DNA from: Sycon ciliatum
Lineage: Eukaryota > Porifera > Calcarea > Leucosolenida > Sycettidae
Length of the DNA: 64,000 nucleotides
NCBI RefSeq assembly: GCF_964019385.1
Contig: NW_027044864.1
Coordinates: 1 to 64,000 of the forward strand
Direction: 5' to 3'
In this document: piece by piece, positions 35,401 through 47,075 of the stretch
Layout of the letters: every line of letters begins with the position of its first letter
Numbering within the stretch: position 1 is the first letter of the stretch
The notes under the pieces: generated by a model
Told to the model about the DNA's origin: nothing
The model's database searches: none
The model's input: the letters and a program-made list of their open reading frames with translations, nothing else
Program-made: the position numbers and the translations under genes

Positions 35401-36933
35401 TATGCAAAATGTCACTAAAAGCGCCATTTCGTTCTTATAAAGCACGGATGACCGCGATCGACTCATATGTTGTAGTCTTTTGGATGCTGAGTCGACTGGT
35501 TTTGGTCCGAAAATGCTGCGATGCAACGTTCCTCCTTTATTCCCAATCGAACATGGCTGAACAAGTGGTCACCTGCTCGTGCGTACACCAGTCACCTGGT
35601 CACCGTGCCTGCAGGCTACAACTTACAGCATGTTTGAGCGAGTTTCCGTCACTAGAGTTGAAGTGCGCAAGTTCGATTGGGAATAAAGGAGGAAGGGAGT
35701 GTCTCAGCTTCCTCGGGCCAAGAACCATTCAACTCAGCACCCCGAAGACTACAACTGGTGAAAATTTGATTTTAGGGTAAACTTCCCCTTTAAAGAACAC
35801 GGAGCCCAAGAACACGCAGCCTGAACTACTAATAATTAAAAGAACGCCAGAAACCAAAGCTGAGAATGGGGCATATCATTTTCTACCGTTCTATAATTCA
35901 GCTTTTGTTATACATGTACACGTGTTATAAAGTGCACAGCCCAGCACAATAAGTCTAAGAATGTGCTAAAACTCAGAACGCAGCCATATTGCTAAAACAA
36001 TGACTCAACTGCAGTTCTTTGCGCACAGATCATACTAAGAGTCCATCACACATTTCCCTTGGGGTTGTGGACTCTTGGATCATATTCTCATTGACATTCA
36101 CAATGACGGTTTAAGACCTTTGCACTTCACTGAGAATTGAAACCTACTTCAAGCTGTCCTGAGAGTACATTACAACTTTCAGTTTCGCACGAATCTTACA
36201 AGAGAAGTTCATGAGTAATATAACATGATTGCAAACCCGAAGAACACGCCAATGCTTCATAAACTACATACAGGCTATTGGCTAGGCCATTTTTTAAGGG
36301 ACCAAAAAATGACATTGAAATTGCGGTCTGCAGACCCTGGTTAGAACTTTGTCATTTGAACGAAGATGATGTGGGCTTCTATCTCAGGCCCCTCAAGAGT
36401 GAATACGGGTGCTGGTACGTTTCTTTGCCATGTAATACGTCTCCCACTGGTGACAACAGACAATGCATTGATTTTTTTTGTTCCAAACCGTGGAGGCCAC
36501 CACGACCCCATCAAGAACCGGACACCGATGAACGCTTCTGGAAGTGTTTCCACATCGGTGGAGAGTCAAAGGAAAGCATCGATGTCTACATACTATCTTG
36601 CCCAAAAATTTGGCGAATTTTTCTTTGCCACTTGCCTGATTTTTACGAATATTTGACAGCTCCCACAAGAACACTCCCGGCGACGTCGAGACAATGAGTA
36701 ACGACCACTACAACTGACATCCATAAGGTCAAAGGCCCAATCAAGGTGTCCGGAAAGCAAAACTTCCGCAAACGAGCACTGATGGAGAGAAAATTGCAAA
36801 CGACTCGAGACATCTAACATTTTCTTGACAATTTTTCAACGAAGATTTGAATATATTCAGCTCGGAAAAGTGGCTAATCTGCATAAAAAAGTACAACTTT
36901 TAGACGACTTTTTCGGTCTTGGCGCATGGACTG
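32429..36933. mobile_element. Large element A (4505 bp), CAGTCCATGCGCCAAG ends, TSD CTAT
   Basis: CAGTCCATGCGCCAAG at the left and CTTGGCGCATGGACTG at the right are inverted. CTAT flanks both sides (32425-32428, 36934-36937), a 4-bp duplication. Short ORFs on both strands (plus 32989-33246 and 36278-36697; minus 33949-34314) have no recognisable domain, and it may be non-autonomous or decayed. A Kolobok-type MITE sits within. 4-bp duplications occur in several superfamilies (e.g. Academ, Chapaev, Sola1), so none is assigned. Confidence 0.8.
35230..35789. mobile_element. Kolobok-type foldback MITE (copy 2, inside element A)
   Basis: AGGGGAAGTTAAGCC ends with TTAA after 35789 and a decayed TCAA before. 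It occupies the same site as copy 3 in element A', so it inserted before A and A' separated. It is about 220 bp shorter than copy 3. Confidence 0.8.
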
Positions 36934-38321
36934 CTATGGGTGTCTGTCACGGCGAAATTCCGTGATTACATCATATTTGGCCCAGATCTAGGCGGGAAAT
37001 GGCGTAGTGCGTACAACTGAGCTGCAGTTAAGTTGTGCAGAAAGAGACCTGCTTGAATCCTGCTTGTACGCACTACATCACTAAAATGATGTAATCACGG
37101 AATTTCGCCGTGACAGCAACCCATCCGAGCTGCACACTCTCAGTCCATGCGCCAAGGGCCAAAAATGACCCGAATCTTTATGCAAAATGAAGATGACGAC
37201 GCCGCTTTTTTCGACTTTTTCTGGGACCAATTTTGAGCAGAATCACCATTTTGATCGTCTTCGATTTGGCATGGAAGACTTTCATGAATGCTATTGTAAC
37301 TTGGTCTGCTGAGGGCTAGGATAGTCCCTAAACAAAATCTGGAAGCCGTTCCGCCAGAGATTGTTCCGTCATGTTGCAGCAGAGCCACTTTTCTCAATTT
37401 TGCGTCGTCCAGAATTTATGATTTTTGGATGCCAAAATACTTGATGGCGTGAGAACCAAAAAAGAACTACCGGACACCGCCCAGACCTCAGGTATGTATA
37501 GTCCATTGTCCTAGGCTGCTCATAAAGCAAAAATTGTCTTGATAGTAACTTGCCCAAAAATTTGGCGAATTTTTCCTAATACCCTAGTTGCCAATACACG
37601 TGAATCACGAAAACTAGTATGGCTGATGGATTTCTGATTTTCTTCTCGTAAACTTGAGGACAATTATCTACGATGTTACAAATATTAATGGGTGTTTTGA
37701 ATGTGTACAGATACACTTCAAAAGGCTGATCGCGTTCTCAGATCAGCTGCAAACGAGGGTCAAAATTGTAGTTCAGAGCGATGTCCATTGAGGCTCTTCA
37801 CCCGATTTCGCAGTTCATACATGGTAGTCATGGGAAGTTGGGTAGAATTAAATAAGTATGTATGCACTCTTAATTACTCCATAGACAAAGACATGTTCTG
37901 GAGTCTCATGGTGTTCGGCAGGCGCAATTATTACCTTCATCGTTTCTCGGTGAATTAACTCACTCCACCATTCCACACTGCACTCTTAGCCGACCCACGC
38001 CGCGTGCACATCACCAACACAACGGGGACATTCCTGTTGAGGTATTCCTGCCCCGTAAGCCGAGAAAAAAGGACAGCACTGCAGTGAACAGACCCTGACA
38101 AGAGGACCATATTGTAATGGCCCATGCGCTTATACACACGCTTTTGCCGTATTTGTAACTTTTGCAGGTCGATTGGTCTCACATAGAGGCGCATGTGCTT
38201 GTAGTTGTGTTACCGGTATGGAATGTGGAAGCTGCGCATTAAACCGTGTAAAGATGGCATATGGTGGACCCTGTGGTATCAGCGTGTCGTGGCCCGTGGG
38301 ATTGGGTTCACCTACGAAGTA

Positions 38322-38810
38322 CAGTGGGCATCGGTTATAGTGTGGGTGTTTGAAAAACGACTTTCTATTCTTATTCCGATATTTCTTACACACGATAAAT
38401 CAAGTGTGACATATCACGTGCATGTACACGGAGTCAGGAAGATCATCGTACATACAATGTAGTGTTACAGTGCATGCGGCTGGGCATAGTCACATAGGCT
38501 TACCATGTGGCTATGCAACATGAGTTACATGACCACAACAGTTGAACCTGCAGCACTACGACCCAACGCGAGTCAGGTCGGAACTGCATTGGACGGATGT
38601 TATTACTACAGGCGATATACTTTGTACTAATCTGGTATGTTTTGCTACACAAAGTCCATTCTTAGGACCGATATATTCTACTGTACTATAAAATTGCTTG
38701 TAAGAATAAATGTGCACTTGAAATCCATGTTATGATTATGAAAACATGAGAGTTCATTCTTGTAGGCAGTATATTCTTTTTCACGACCACGCTATAACCG
38801 ATACGCACTG
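38322..38810. mobile_element. CAGTG/TA MITE (489 bp), short relative of the outer element
   Basis: CAGTGGGCATCGGTTATAGT to CTATAACCGATACGCACTG, flanked by TA. Element A at about 33600 reads GAAGTACAAGTAGGG without it: a direct empty site. Inverted relative to the outer element at 30889. Confidence 0.85.
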
Positions 38811-38842
38811 TACAAGTAGGGCTGAAACGATTATACCGATTA

Positions 38843-39203
38843 CTGTAGAACGGGTAACTTTAGCGACGTAAAAACCCTAGTGAATTTAGCGATCGACTCA
38901 TTTTCGCTAAAGTTTCAAGTCGTTAATCCGTTGAGACATTAGTAGTGCACTGGTGATCCGTGAGTAGTAAGTAGTAATACTAGTACTTCAAGTAGTAGTA
39001 CTAGTTAGCACATGTTTTATGATGTTCTCTCGTACTAGCACTCATAGTACACGGTAGTGATGGTTTGTACATACAGTAGTAGAATGCAGTATCAAAATGT
39101 GTACAATGAAGAAAAATGCAAATCGCTAAAATGAAACGTCGCTAACCGGTTGACAATGGGAAAACGCTAAAATTAATAGTCACTAGAATTACCCGTTCTA
39201 CAG
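38843..39203. mobile_element. CTGTAGAACGGGTAA MITE, TA duplication
   Basis: CTGTAGAACGGGTAACTTTA and the inverted TTACCCGTTCTACAG end a 361-bp element flanked by TA. Element A at about 33635 reads GATTACTCGGTC without it. The interior repeats TTAGCGA/CGCTAA motifs. Confidence 0.85.
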
Positions 39204-40833
39204 TACTCGGTCATGGATCAATAATTCCTCACAATGAACTTTGATGCTTATGACTTGGTGTGGCTTTTCATTTTGTTTTTGTCCATGCAGGAGTCGGGAT
39301 TATGCCGTCTACTGAACATTGTTGCATGCGTTCCTATAGAGCAAGCTGGCTGCTCTCCATCTTGATTATGGACCTCAAGTGTGGACCCAACTGGTCAGAG
39401 AAATGAAGGAACAATCGTCATGGTGTACTCTCAGGCCAAGGATATGCCTTGTGAAATGTGCCATATGCAGTTACTAGAGGGATTGTCTCGTTCCTTGCAA
39501 GCTGTTCGGTCACAGGCAATACTGTCACATCCCATGCACGGCTGAACTGGTTAAGAGTACGTGCACACCCGTCTTGTCCTTTGCCGAGGAACGTGGTCCA
39601 GGGTTTCGAACACAGCACGCTGACCATTTACAGCTCGTTTGTAGTGGATTGTGTGAGTTTGGTCTGGTGGGATTCGTAGCCGTGTTTAAACAAGCCACTG
39701 GCGACAGATTTTCAGTGCCTCTGTCTTGGTTGAGGTTTTTCCAATCATATTCTGTGCACATATGGGTATCCAAGTGCCTATCGAGTATCATGGTCAATCG
39801 TCATGGTCACTGCATACAGATCCATGTGGCTCTCGAATATGGACAACAGTCTATGGACAACGATCTTCTGTTTGATTGCCAGGCCTGATGATGTTGTCCT
39901 AATTTGGTCACTCTATCTTATGCCGGCATTCAGTGTGTAAATGCTGGTGCTGGCTAGACTGTGAAGTATGGGGAATGACACATGTGCTTTTCTCAAGATG
40001 CTCGTGTAGAATTCATTCCCTTTGACCGAGAAGCTTGTGTTTCCGGATCCTGTTTGTAGCTGTACACAATTATTATTTCTCCGTTCTTCCTTGTGGTTAA
40101 CTTTCGCCTCCGACTATCCCTAACCATCTCATTGGTGCGTCTGTCCATGACGTGGCTGGTTGGCATCGGAGTTGGGCACTGCCCTGTCATCCACTGGCAT
40201 AGTGTTGAACCTAACTGACTTGTATGTCACATACTAGCTGGAAGTTGTTTAAATTAAAGGGTTCAGTTCCAGTCTTTTAGTAGCTTTACCATTCCTATTA
40301 GCTATTTCCTTTACTCGGCCTTAGTACACTTTCTTCACCATACACTGTGTTTCTTTGGCCGTAAAAGAGGCAGTCTGCACTTGTATTGAGTTTCCTCATT
40401 GTGAAGGAGATGGAAAAGAAAGCACACATATAGCACTTCCTGCCTGTGTCTCAGCTATAAGCACTTTTAGCTGCTACAGTACCATGTGGTTGACTGAAAC
40501 CAGGGTGTGCCAGATTATTGATCAAGAATGCATGCTGCAGCTGGGCTGTTTAGTTCCTTTTCTTATGTAGATCTACAGTGAAGGAATCGAAATTGCATGT
40601 AACGTGCAATGTGTTTGCAAGTGAAATAATGTAAAGTCCCCCCCCCCCCCCCCCCCCGGGAATACCTGCGCTCGAATGTACTATCATGTGTTCCATGTGC
40701 ATGATCATGATAATTGAATTGGTTCAGCGCTGTATTCTGGTGTATGTGCTGAAGTCGTTTACAGGTAGAAATTGACGGGGGCACACCAAGTTCTTTACAT
40801 TACATGTACATGTACAGTAGAGCCTCGCTTTAA

Positions 40834-41609
40834 AGGGGAAGTTAAGCCTGGAATCAATTTTTCACCAGTTGTAGTCTTCGGGGGGCTGAGTCCAATGGTC
40901 TCTGTCCGAGGAAGCTGGGACGCTCCCTTCCTCCTTTATTCCCAATCGACCTCGCGCACTTCCACCGAAACTGGGTGGCCCTACTAGATGGGGATTTGTA
41001 TGCAAAACGTCACTAAAAGCGCCATTTCGTTCTTATAAAAGTACGGATAACCGCGATTGGCCCATATGTTGTACTAGTAGTCTTTTGGACGCTGAGTCGA
41101 CTGGTTTTGGTCCGAAAAGGCTGTGATGTAGCATTAAGCCCTTATTCCAACTTAAGTTATAGCATGTTTGAGCGAGTTTCTATCACTCGAGTTGAACCTT
41201 GGTGTGAAAGTTGTAGCCTGCTGGAGCGGTGACCAGGTAACTTGTGTACGCAGGAGCACGTGACCGCTTGTTCAGCCATGTTCGATCGGGAATAAGGGCC
41301 GAACGCTATATCGCAGCCTTTTCGGACCAAAACCAGTCGACTCAGCGTCCAAAAGACTACAACATATGGGCCAATCGCGGTCATCCGTGCTTTTATAAGA
41401 ACGAAATGGCGCTTTTGGTGACATTTTGCATACAAATCCCCATCTAGTAGGGCGCAGTCACCCAATTTCGGTGGAAGTGCGCGAGTTCGATTGGGAATAA
41501 AGGAGGAAGTGAGCGTCTCAGCTTCCTCGGACCAAGACCATCCGACTCAGCGTCCCGAAGATTACAACAGTTACTGGTGAAAATTTGATTTTAGGCTTAA
41601 CTTCCCCTT
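40834..41609. mobile_element. Kolobok-type foldback MITE (copy 3, inside element A')
   Basis: AGGGGAAGTTAAGCC ends with TTAA on both sides (40830-40833, 41610-41613). Long inverted arms as in copies 1 and 2. Shares its site with copy 2. Confidence 0.85.
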
Positions 41610-41743
41610 TAAAGAACATGGAACCCAAGAACATGCAGCCCGAAATACTAATAATTAAAAGAACGCCAGAAACCAAAGATGAGAATGGGACATATCATTT
41701 TCTACCGTTCTGTAAGTTAGCTTTTGTTATATACATGTACACG

Positions 41744-42121
41744 CAGGGGCGTAGGAGGGGTTTTGGAAGTGGTACGACCGAAGGCCGTGTTGGAGGGGGT
41801 GCGGGGGACCTCCCCCGGGAAAAATTTGTAAAAAAGACACAAAATCCTGCGTTCTGGGAACTTCTGGCACACTCCAGGCGCAGTGTGCAGTCAAGTCGAG
41901 TACAGTACTCACTCAGTACGACTGCAGATGCATAACAGATATCTACGAGTACGAGTCTAGAAAATGGTCAAAGTCTGATATGCATACATGTACATACATG
42001 TATGTATGCATCGATGGATCCTGATTTTTTTAATACGGTTTTGCACGTTCCAGACGGACCACACTTTTCGAAAAGTGGTACGGCCATGGTCGTACCAGTC
42101 GTAGCGGGTGCTACGCCCCTG
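41744..42121. mobile_element. CAGGGGCGTAG hAT-like MITE (378 bp)
   Basis: CAGGGGCGTAGGAGG at the left and GTGCTACGCCCCTG at the right. The sequence TACACG flanks both sides; element A at about 35912 reads ATGTACACGTGTTAT uninterrupted. The ends look like hAT elements; the visible duplication is 6 bp, which is short for hAT. Confidence 0.75.
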
Positions 42122-43356
42122 TACACGTGTTATAAAGTGCACACACCATGATCCAGTACAATAAGAGTCTAAGAATGTGCTATAACTCAGAACGCAGCCA
42201 TGTTGCTAAAACGATGACTCAACTGCAGTTCTTTGCGCACAGATCATACTAAGAGTCCATCACACCTTTCCCTTGGGGTTGTGGACTCTTGGCTCATATT
42301 CCCATTGACATTCACGATGACGGTTTAAAGTTTGTTCCACTCAGACCTTTGCACCTCACTGAGAATTGAAACTTACTTCAAGCTGTCCTGAGAGTACATT
42401 ACAACTTTCAGTTTCGCACGAATCTTGCAAGAGAAGTTCATGATGAATATAATATGATTGCAAGCCCGAAGAACACGCCAATGCTGCATAAACTACCTAT
42501 AGGCTATTGGCTAGGCCATTTTTCAAGGGACCAAAAATGACATCGAAATTGCTGTCTGCAGATCCTGGTTAGAACTTTGTCATTTGAACGAAGATGATGT
42601 GGGCTTCTATCTCAGGCCCCTCCAGAGTGAATACGGGTGCTGGTGTGTTTCTTTGCCATGTAATACGTCTCCTACTGGTGACGACAGACAATGCATTGGT
42701 TTTGTTTTGTTCCAAACGGTGGAGGCCACCACGACCCCATCAAGAACCGGACACCGATGAACGCTTCTGGAAGTGTTTCCACATCGGTGGAGAGTCAAAG
42801 GAAAGCATCGATGTCTACATACTACCTTGCCCAAAAATTTGGCGAATTTTTCTTTGCCACTTGCCTGATTTTCACGAATATTTGACAGCTCCCACAAGAA
42901 CACTCCCAGCGACGTCGAGACAATGAGTAACGACCACTACAACTGACATCCATAAGGTCAAAGGCCCAATCAAGGTGTCCGGAAAGCAAAACTTCCGCAA
43001 ACAATCACTGATGGAGAGAAAATTGCAAACGACTCGAGACATCTAACATTTTCTTGACAATTTTTCAACGAAGATTTGAATATATTCAGCTCAGAAAAGT
43101 GGCTAATCTGCATAAAAAAGTACAACTTTTAGACGACTTTTTCGGTCTTGGCGCATGGACTGCTCTGGTTTTCATGTACTCTTGGTGTGTATCATGATTG
43201 TGTAGACCTACATGATTGTACGTGTCCACATGCCAAACATGTATTATGTCACACGTGCATATGATATGTCACACGTGATTTATCGTGTGTAAGAAATATC
43301 GGCAATAAGAATCAAATGTCGTTTTTCAAACGCGATCAAACACCCACGCTATAACC

Positions 43357-43771
43357 ATTATAGCAATAAAAACTGCTTTATGGCAGTTTTCTAAAAAAAG
43401 TTATTGTGTTCTAGTCCATGGACCCTGTCTAAAAAGTAAGAAATTAACGAAATGTGATAGCCGAAAATTAAAATTTCACACAAAACCTCACAATAATCAC
43501 AACATTTGAAATGCTGCTTTCAACACTAAACTTGTACTGCACCAACAATTGGCAACATGCATGCATAGGAAAGAAGATCATGAGGAGAAAAGGTCTTCTA
43601 CGGTACATGTAGCTTTTCATTCTGTGTGTGATTATTGTGAGGTTTTGTGTGAAATTTTAATTTTCGGCTATCACATTTCGTTAATTTCTTACTTTTTAGA
43701 CAGGGTCCATGGACTAGAACACAATAACTTTTTTTAGAAAACTGCCATAAAGCAGTTTTTATTGCTATAAT
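43357..43771. mobile_element. Foldback element with perfect 144-bp inverted arms
   Basis: The arms 43357-43500 and 43628-43771 read as exact inverted copies with no difference found by eye, around a 127-bp loop. The outer ends are ATTATAGCAATAAAAACTGC and its inverse. No clear duplication flanks it. It abuts the truncated right end of the outer CAGTG element. Confidence 0.85.
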
Positions 43772-43808
43772 TTCTTTTGTTTTTTTCTGTCACCAATCAA
43801 TGGAATGC

Positions 43809-44846
43809 CCTATCTCTTAATTTGCTAAATCCTATATATAGGATTTTGGTCATATTTTTCAACTCAAAATGGGTGTGGCATGAGAATAGCCAAAATGTAT
43901 GTGACCAATTCTTCCTTGCTAGGTCTTAGTAGATATCGAGAGTTGAATAAGATAATTTTTTCAAACACTACCATCTCAGGCTCATCTCCTTGCCCAATAT
44001 TACTAAGGCCTGTGCCCTATTTTTCGAATCCTATACATGTATAGGATTTGAGATTTTATTGGACCTTGTTTTATCCTTAAAACTGGTAGTTTCATGACGG
44101 CATGTGCGATATGTCGTCATGAAACCACCCCGTGCCACACCTGCAATGTTCTTCTGTACATTCACTGCTTCAGTCCTTTCCATGACAGCAGCTGAACAAT
44201 TATGCTCAAATTTCCAATTATTGCTGAAAATGGATATTCATCAGAAATATTATCGCCCTATGAATCTTAGGGCATGTTCGATTGGTAGGATCGGGATCCC
44301 GATCCACCGGATCCACTGGATTCGCACCCTTTCGATTGGTCGGATCCGGATCCGGATCCTTCGGATTTGGATCCGGTCAACCCTCCTCGGGGAGCAGGGT
44401 TGACCGGATCCAACGGATCCAAATGTGACCTTTGTGCGTATATGGCTGGTAAAAATCATTTTTGTACACATTGTAGTACGCACGCGTGGATGGAGATAGA
44501 GCTTGTTGACTTTTTGTACGACGCACGGGATGAGTACGACGTTCACCCTTTTGGGTGCCTTGTGAGCGCCATTTTCAACATGGCAACAGTCAAGGTCCAA
44601 AATAAAGTGTTCAGTTGAATCTGAAGGATCCGAGGGATCTGAAATCTGGATCCCGATCCCGATCCTTACCAATCGAACATGCCCTAAAATGTAAACATTC
44701 ATGCCTCAAACATATTAACAACTAACTACTTCCATGAAAACCATTATGTCGTTATTATTGGTCGTGATGACCAATAACAACGGCATAAAAGGCACACATT
44801 TTCAAATCCTATATATAGGATTTTCGGTCAGCAAATTAAGAGATAT
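43809..44846. mobile_element. Element with inverted TATCTCTTAATTTGCT ends and TATATAGGATTT motifs
   Basis: The left CTATCTCTTAATTTGCTAAA and right GCAAATTAAGAGATATC are inverted, each close to AAATCCTATATATAGGATTT. A third such palindrome (CCTATACATGTATAGG) lies near 44030. The element is interrupted by the MITE at 44270-44684. Confidence 0.55.
44270..44684. mobile_element. MITE with GGGCATGTTCGATTGG ends and GGATCC arrays
   Basis: GGGCATGTTCGATTGGTAGG is matched by the inverted CCAATCGAACATGCCC. The end type GGGCATGTTCGATTGG is like many PIF/Harbinger MITEs; the flanks TTA and TAA are near the expected TWA. Both ends are followed by runs of GGATCC/GGATCGGGATCC, possible transposase-binding subterminal repeats. 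Confidence 0.75.
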
Positions 44847-45679
44847 CAATATGTAAATGATGGCCTTCACATCAATAACGTATTATACGCATGATGTGCA
44901 AGCCTTTTCTTGCAGAAAATGGCACTAGCATAAATTATGATAATGCATGTTCTTCGGTGGGGAAACATGTGAGTCGTGGTCTGGTGGTGGTGATACTTTT
45001 TTATATACGGAGGTCATTCTGTGCATGTTGCAACTTGCTGTTGCAGAATTTCATGACTCTGTCATAAAATTGTCTTGCCTTTCAGATTTCCCCACCCTCG
45101 ATCAGATTTATTTGAGAAATGTAGCCAGGTGCGTGTCGCAGATGTTTTTGTTGATTCTGTGTTTATAATGGTTTATCGTGATAAGGTCATCCTGCATCAT
45201 ATTGCACTGAAATGGTAATCCTGTTGATGGCGATACAACTTTTGGAAGTAGTTCAATGACTTCAAACTGTTAGTCCACGATTTTCTAAAACAACACAGCA
45301 AAGGAGGAACAATAAACATGTATTAAAATGTAAACGAATACATTGCTGAGTCCAAAACCTCGTTCCAACAACTACACTGATCCTGAGGAGAAAAGGGGCA
45401 AGGCTATGGTTGGAGGTACTGAGAGATAAACAAGGCACTCCGCAATAATAAAATCTTACACATATTTTGGTGAGCCTGAATGATATCCAGTCGAACCTCT
45501 TTAGGACGAACACCAAGAGACCGATAGTATTTATTCTGTGAGTTTGTCTCAACCTATTTTTATAACCAGTGAATACAATTATTTCTCCAATAGACATACG
45601 AATAGATTTCTTGTACAGCGAAAGATTCTAAGCCACACCGACTCATTGACTCGTCTCGTATGAAACAATTGAGTCACTA
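44847..45679. other. Non-coding stretch
   Basis: No gene recognised. A pogo-like fragment (CCAGTCGAACCTCTTTAGGA) lies at about 45486-45505; no matching right end was seen. Confidence 0.4.
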
Positions 45680-45923
45680 GAGAGATTCTGCAAAACGAAA
45701 ATGCGTACAAACTTTCGCTCTACATCATGAAGTGCGAAACTTGCAGGGAACGCGAAATGAACTGTCGTAGGAAATTTCGTGAGATCGGGTCATGGCGTAC
45801 GTGCACTTGGCCCGCGCAAACTACGAAAATGTGCAGAACTCAAAGTTCGTGCAAAAATTCGCACACACTTTCGCAAGGACTGTCGCGAAACTTCGTTCGA
45901 ATTTTCGTTTTGTAGAACCTCTC
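45680..45923. mobile_element. MITE with GAGAGRTTCTRCAAAACGAA ends, TA duplication
   Basis: The inverted ends agree at about 22 of 24 positions, with TA on both sides. The 244-bp interior repeats TTCGTGC/GCGAAA motifs. Confidence 0.7.
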
Positions 45924-47075
45924 TACTGAACCTTTCTTTAGCAACATGACGGCAACTGAAACAGCAACAGAGAAAGTACGACACATGTACTCCACATTCT
46001 TACAGGTACTACAAACAGATTGCAGATCGTAATTCTTGCTTTGGCGGCACGAAACTTTATTTGGGGCAGTGCAATCTCGGCGGTACTCACAAATCAAACA
46101 GCCCAGACTCGAGTAAACAAATCCAATCATACAGGTACGAGATTTTCACGAGACGAGACTGCACCTCTCCACAATAGAGATTTCCCCTGATATGCGAATT
46201 TATTTTGCAAACTCGGTCAATTGGTACTTGAACCTTTCCCACCAGATTGGGAACTGCCAACGATAGTATGCCACTGACCAGTGCCTTACTTGTAACGTAC
46301 CAATGTACAATGAATATGAGTATTTCGACAACACATCTAACATAAGCCTTACCGTCAAGAAGGTGAATTCGCGTTCTTCGCACACTGTAGACAAGGGCAA
46401 AGAGATAAAAATGGATCTAAATCCGAATAAAATCAGCACACGTATTCGTAAATGAAAGGGTGAACATAAGCAAATGAATCGAAGGAAACCGGTCATTAGA
46501 GATCACCTGTCATCGAGTATTCCGTAAAAGGAGGCCTCGCAGCTCGGCAGCAGAAAAGCAAAATTTAGAAAAGAGATCCTGTCAACTTTTCCATTATTTA
46601 TTGCATTCCGCCCCAAAATCAGCACACTTTTCCTGAATGAAAGAGTCAACACAAGCAAATGAATCAAAGGCAACTGGTCAACTCACCTGTCATTGAGTAA
46701 TATTCCGCAAAAGGAGGTCTCAGCAGCGCCGAAACGAAATAAGACAGGCCATGAGACGAAATATCCGAAACAGCTCATGCAAGAAGCAGTTCCAAAGAAG
46801 GAAGTTCCTCGCGCATGCACATCCGAACACGGATCCGCGGACTGCATGCATATGCACTGAACACAATGTCTGCCGTGCACGTGCACAGCACACGGCTACC
46901 ACGCGGTGGTAGATCTAATACCGAGCACCTTACGTAGAGACTTACGTAGCCTAAGTGAAATACCGAGCACCTTACGTAGAAACTTACGTAGCATAGCGAT
47001 GTCGTTTTTTCTGCCATGTGAACACAATAATAGAAAAGCTGACAGGATCGCTTTTCTAAATGAACCGATACCTAC
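45924..47075. other. Non-coding stretch with two small duplications
   Basis: Blocks at about 46454-46560 and 46638-46735 are diverged direct copies (AAGCAAATGAATCRAAGG, then TCACCTGTCATYGAGTA). A 43-bp repeat (AATACCGAGCACCTTACGTA) occurs twice near 46917 and 46960. No gene is supported. Confidence 0.5.

Larger units (their letters stand above)
37141..43162. mobile_element. Large element A' (6022 bp), TSD CTCT
   Basis: Same ends as element A; the flank CTCT is at 37137-37140 and 43163-43166. Close to A along its whole length except for three extra insertions (38322-38810, 38843-39203, 41744-42121), each absent from A at the matching place. Without them and the longer Kolobok-type MITE it would be close to A in length. 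The differing duplications (CTAT, CTCT) show two separate insertions, not a tandem duplication. Confidence 0.8.
32380..43184. mobile_element. CAAGAGTACATG MITE carrying two large insertions (10.8 kb)
   Basis: The ends CAAGAGTACATGAAAACCAG and CTGGTTTTCATGTACTCTTG are flanked by GTGTGTA (32373-32379 and 43185-43191), a perfect 7-bp duplication. Taking out the two CAGTCCATGCGCCAAG elements leaves the same MITE as at 23760-24025: 32380-32428, 36934-37140 and 43163-43184. So one small MITE was hit twice by the same element family. Confidence 0.85.
30889..43356. mobile_element. Outer CAGTG/TA element, split by two later insertions
   Basis: The left end CAGTGCGTATCGGTTATAGT follows TA at 30887-30888. 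The right end (ACACCCACGCTATAACC at 43340-43356) is cut short where the foldback begins. The short complete relative at 38322-38810 (inverted) matches both ends and internal parts (30889-30940, 32036-32205, 43260-43356). A hAT element occupies 30941-32035 and a composite MITE occupies 32380-43184. The TA duplication and CAGTG ends fit the Tc1/mariner/pogo group. Confidence 0.65.

Noticed and set aside
36278-36697. 139-residue ORF in element A (and frame-shifted partner in A')
   Set aside because: The sister copy breaks the frame and no domain is recognisable; reported only as part of the element.
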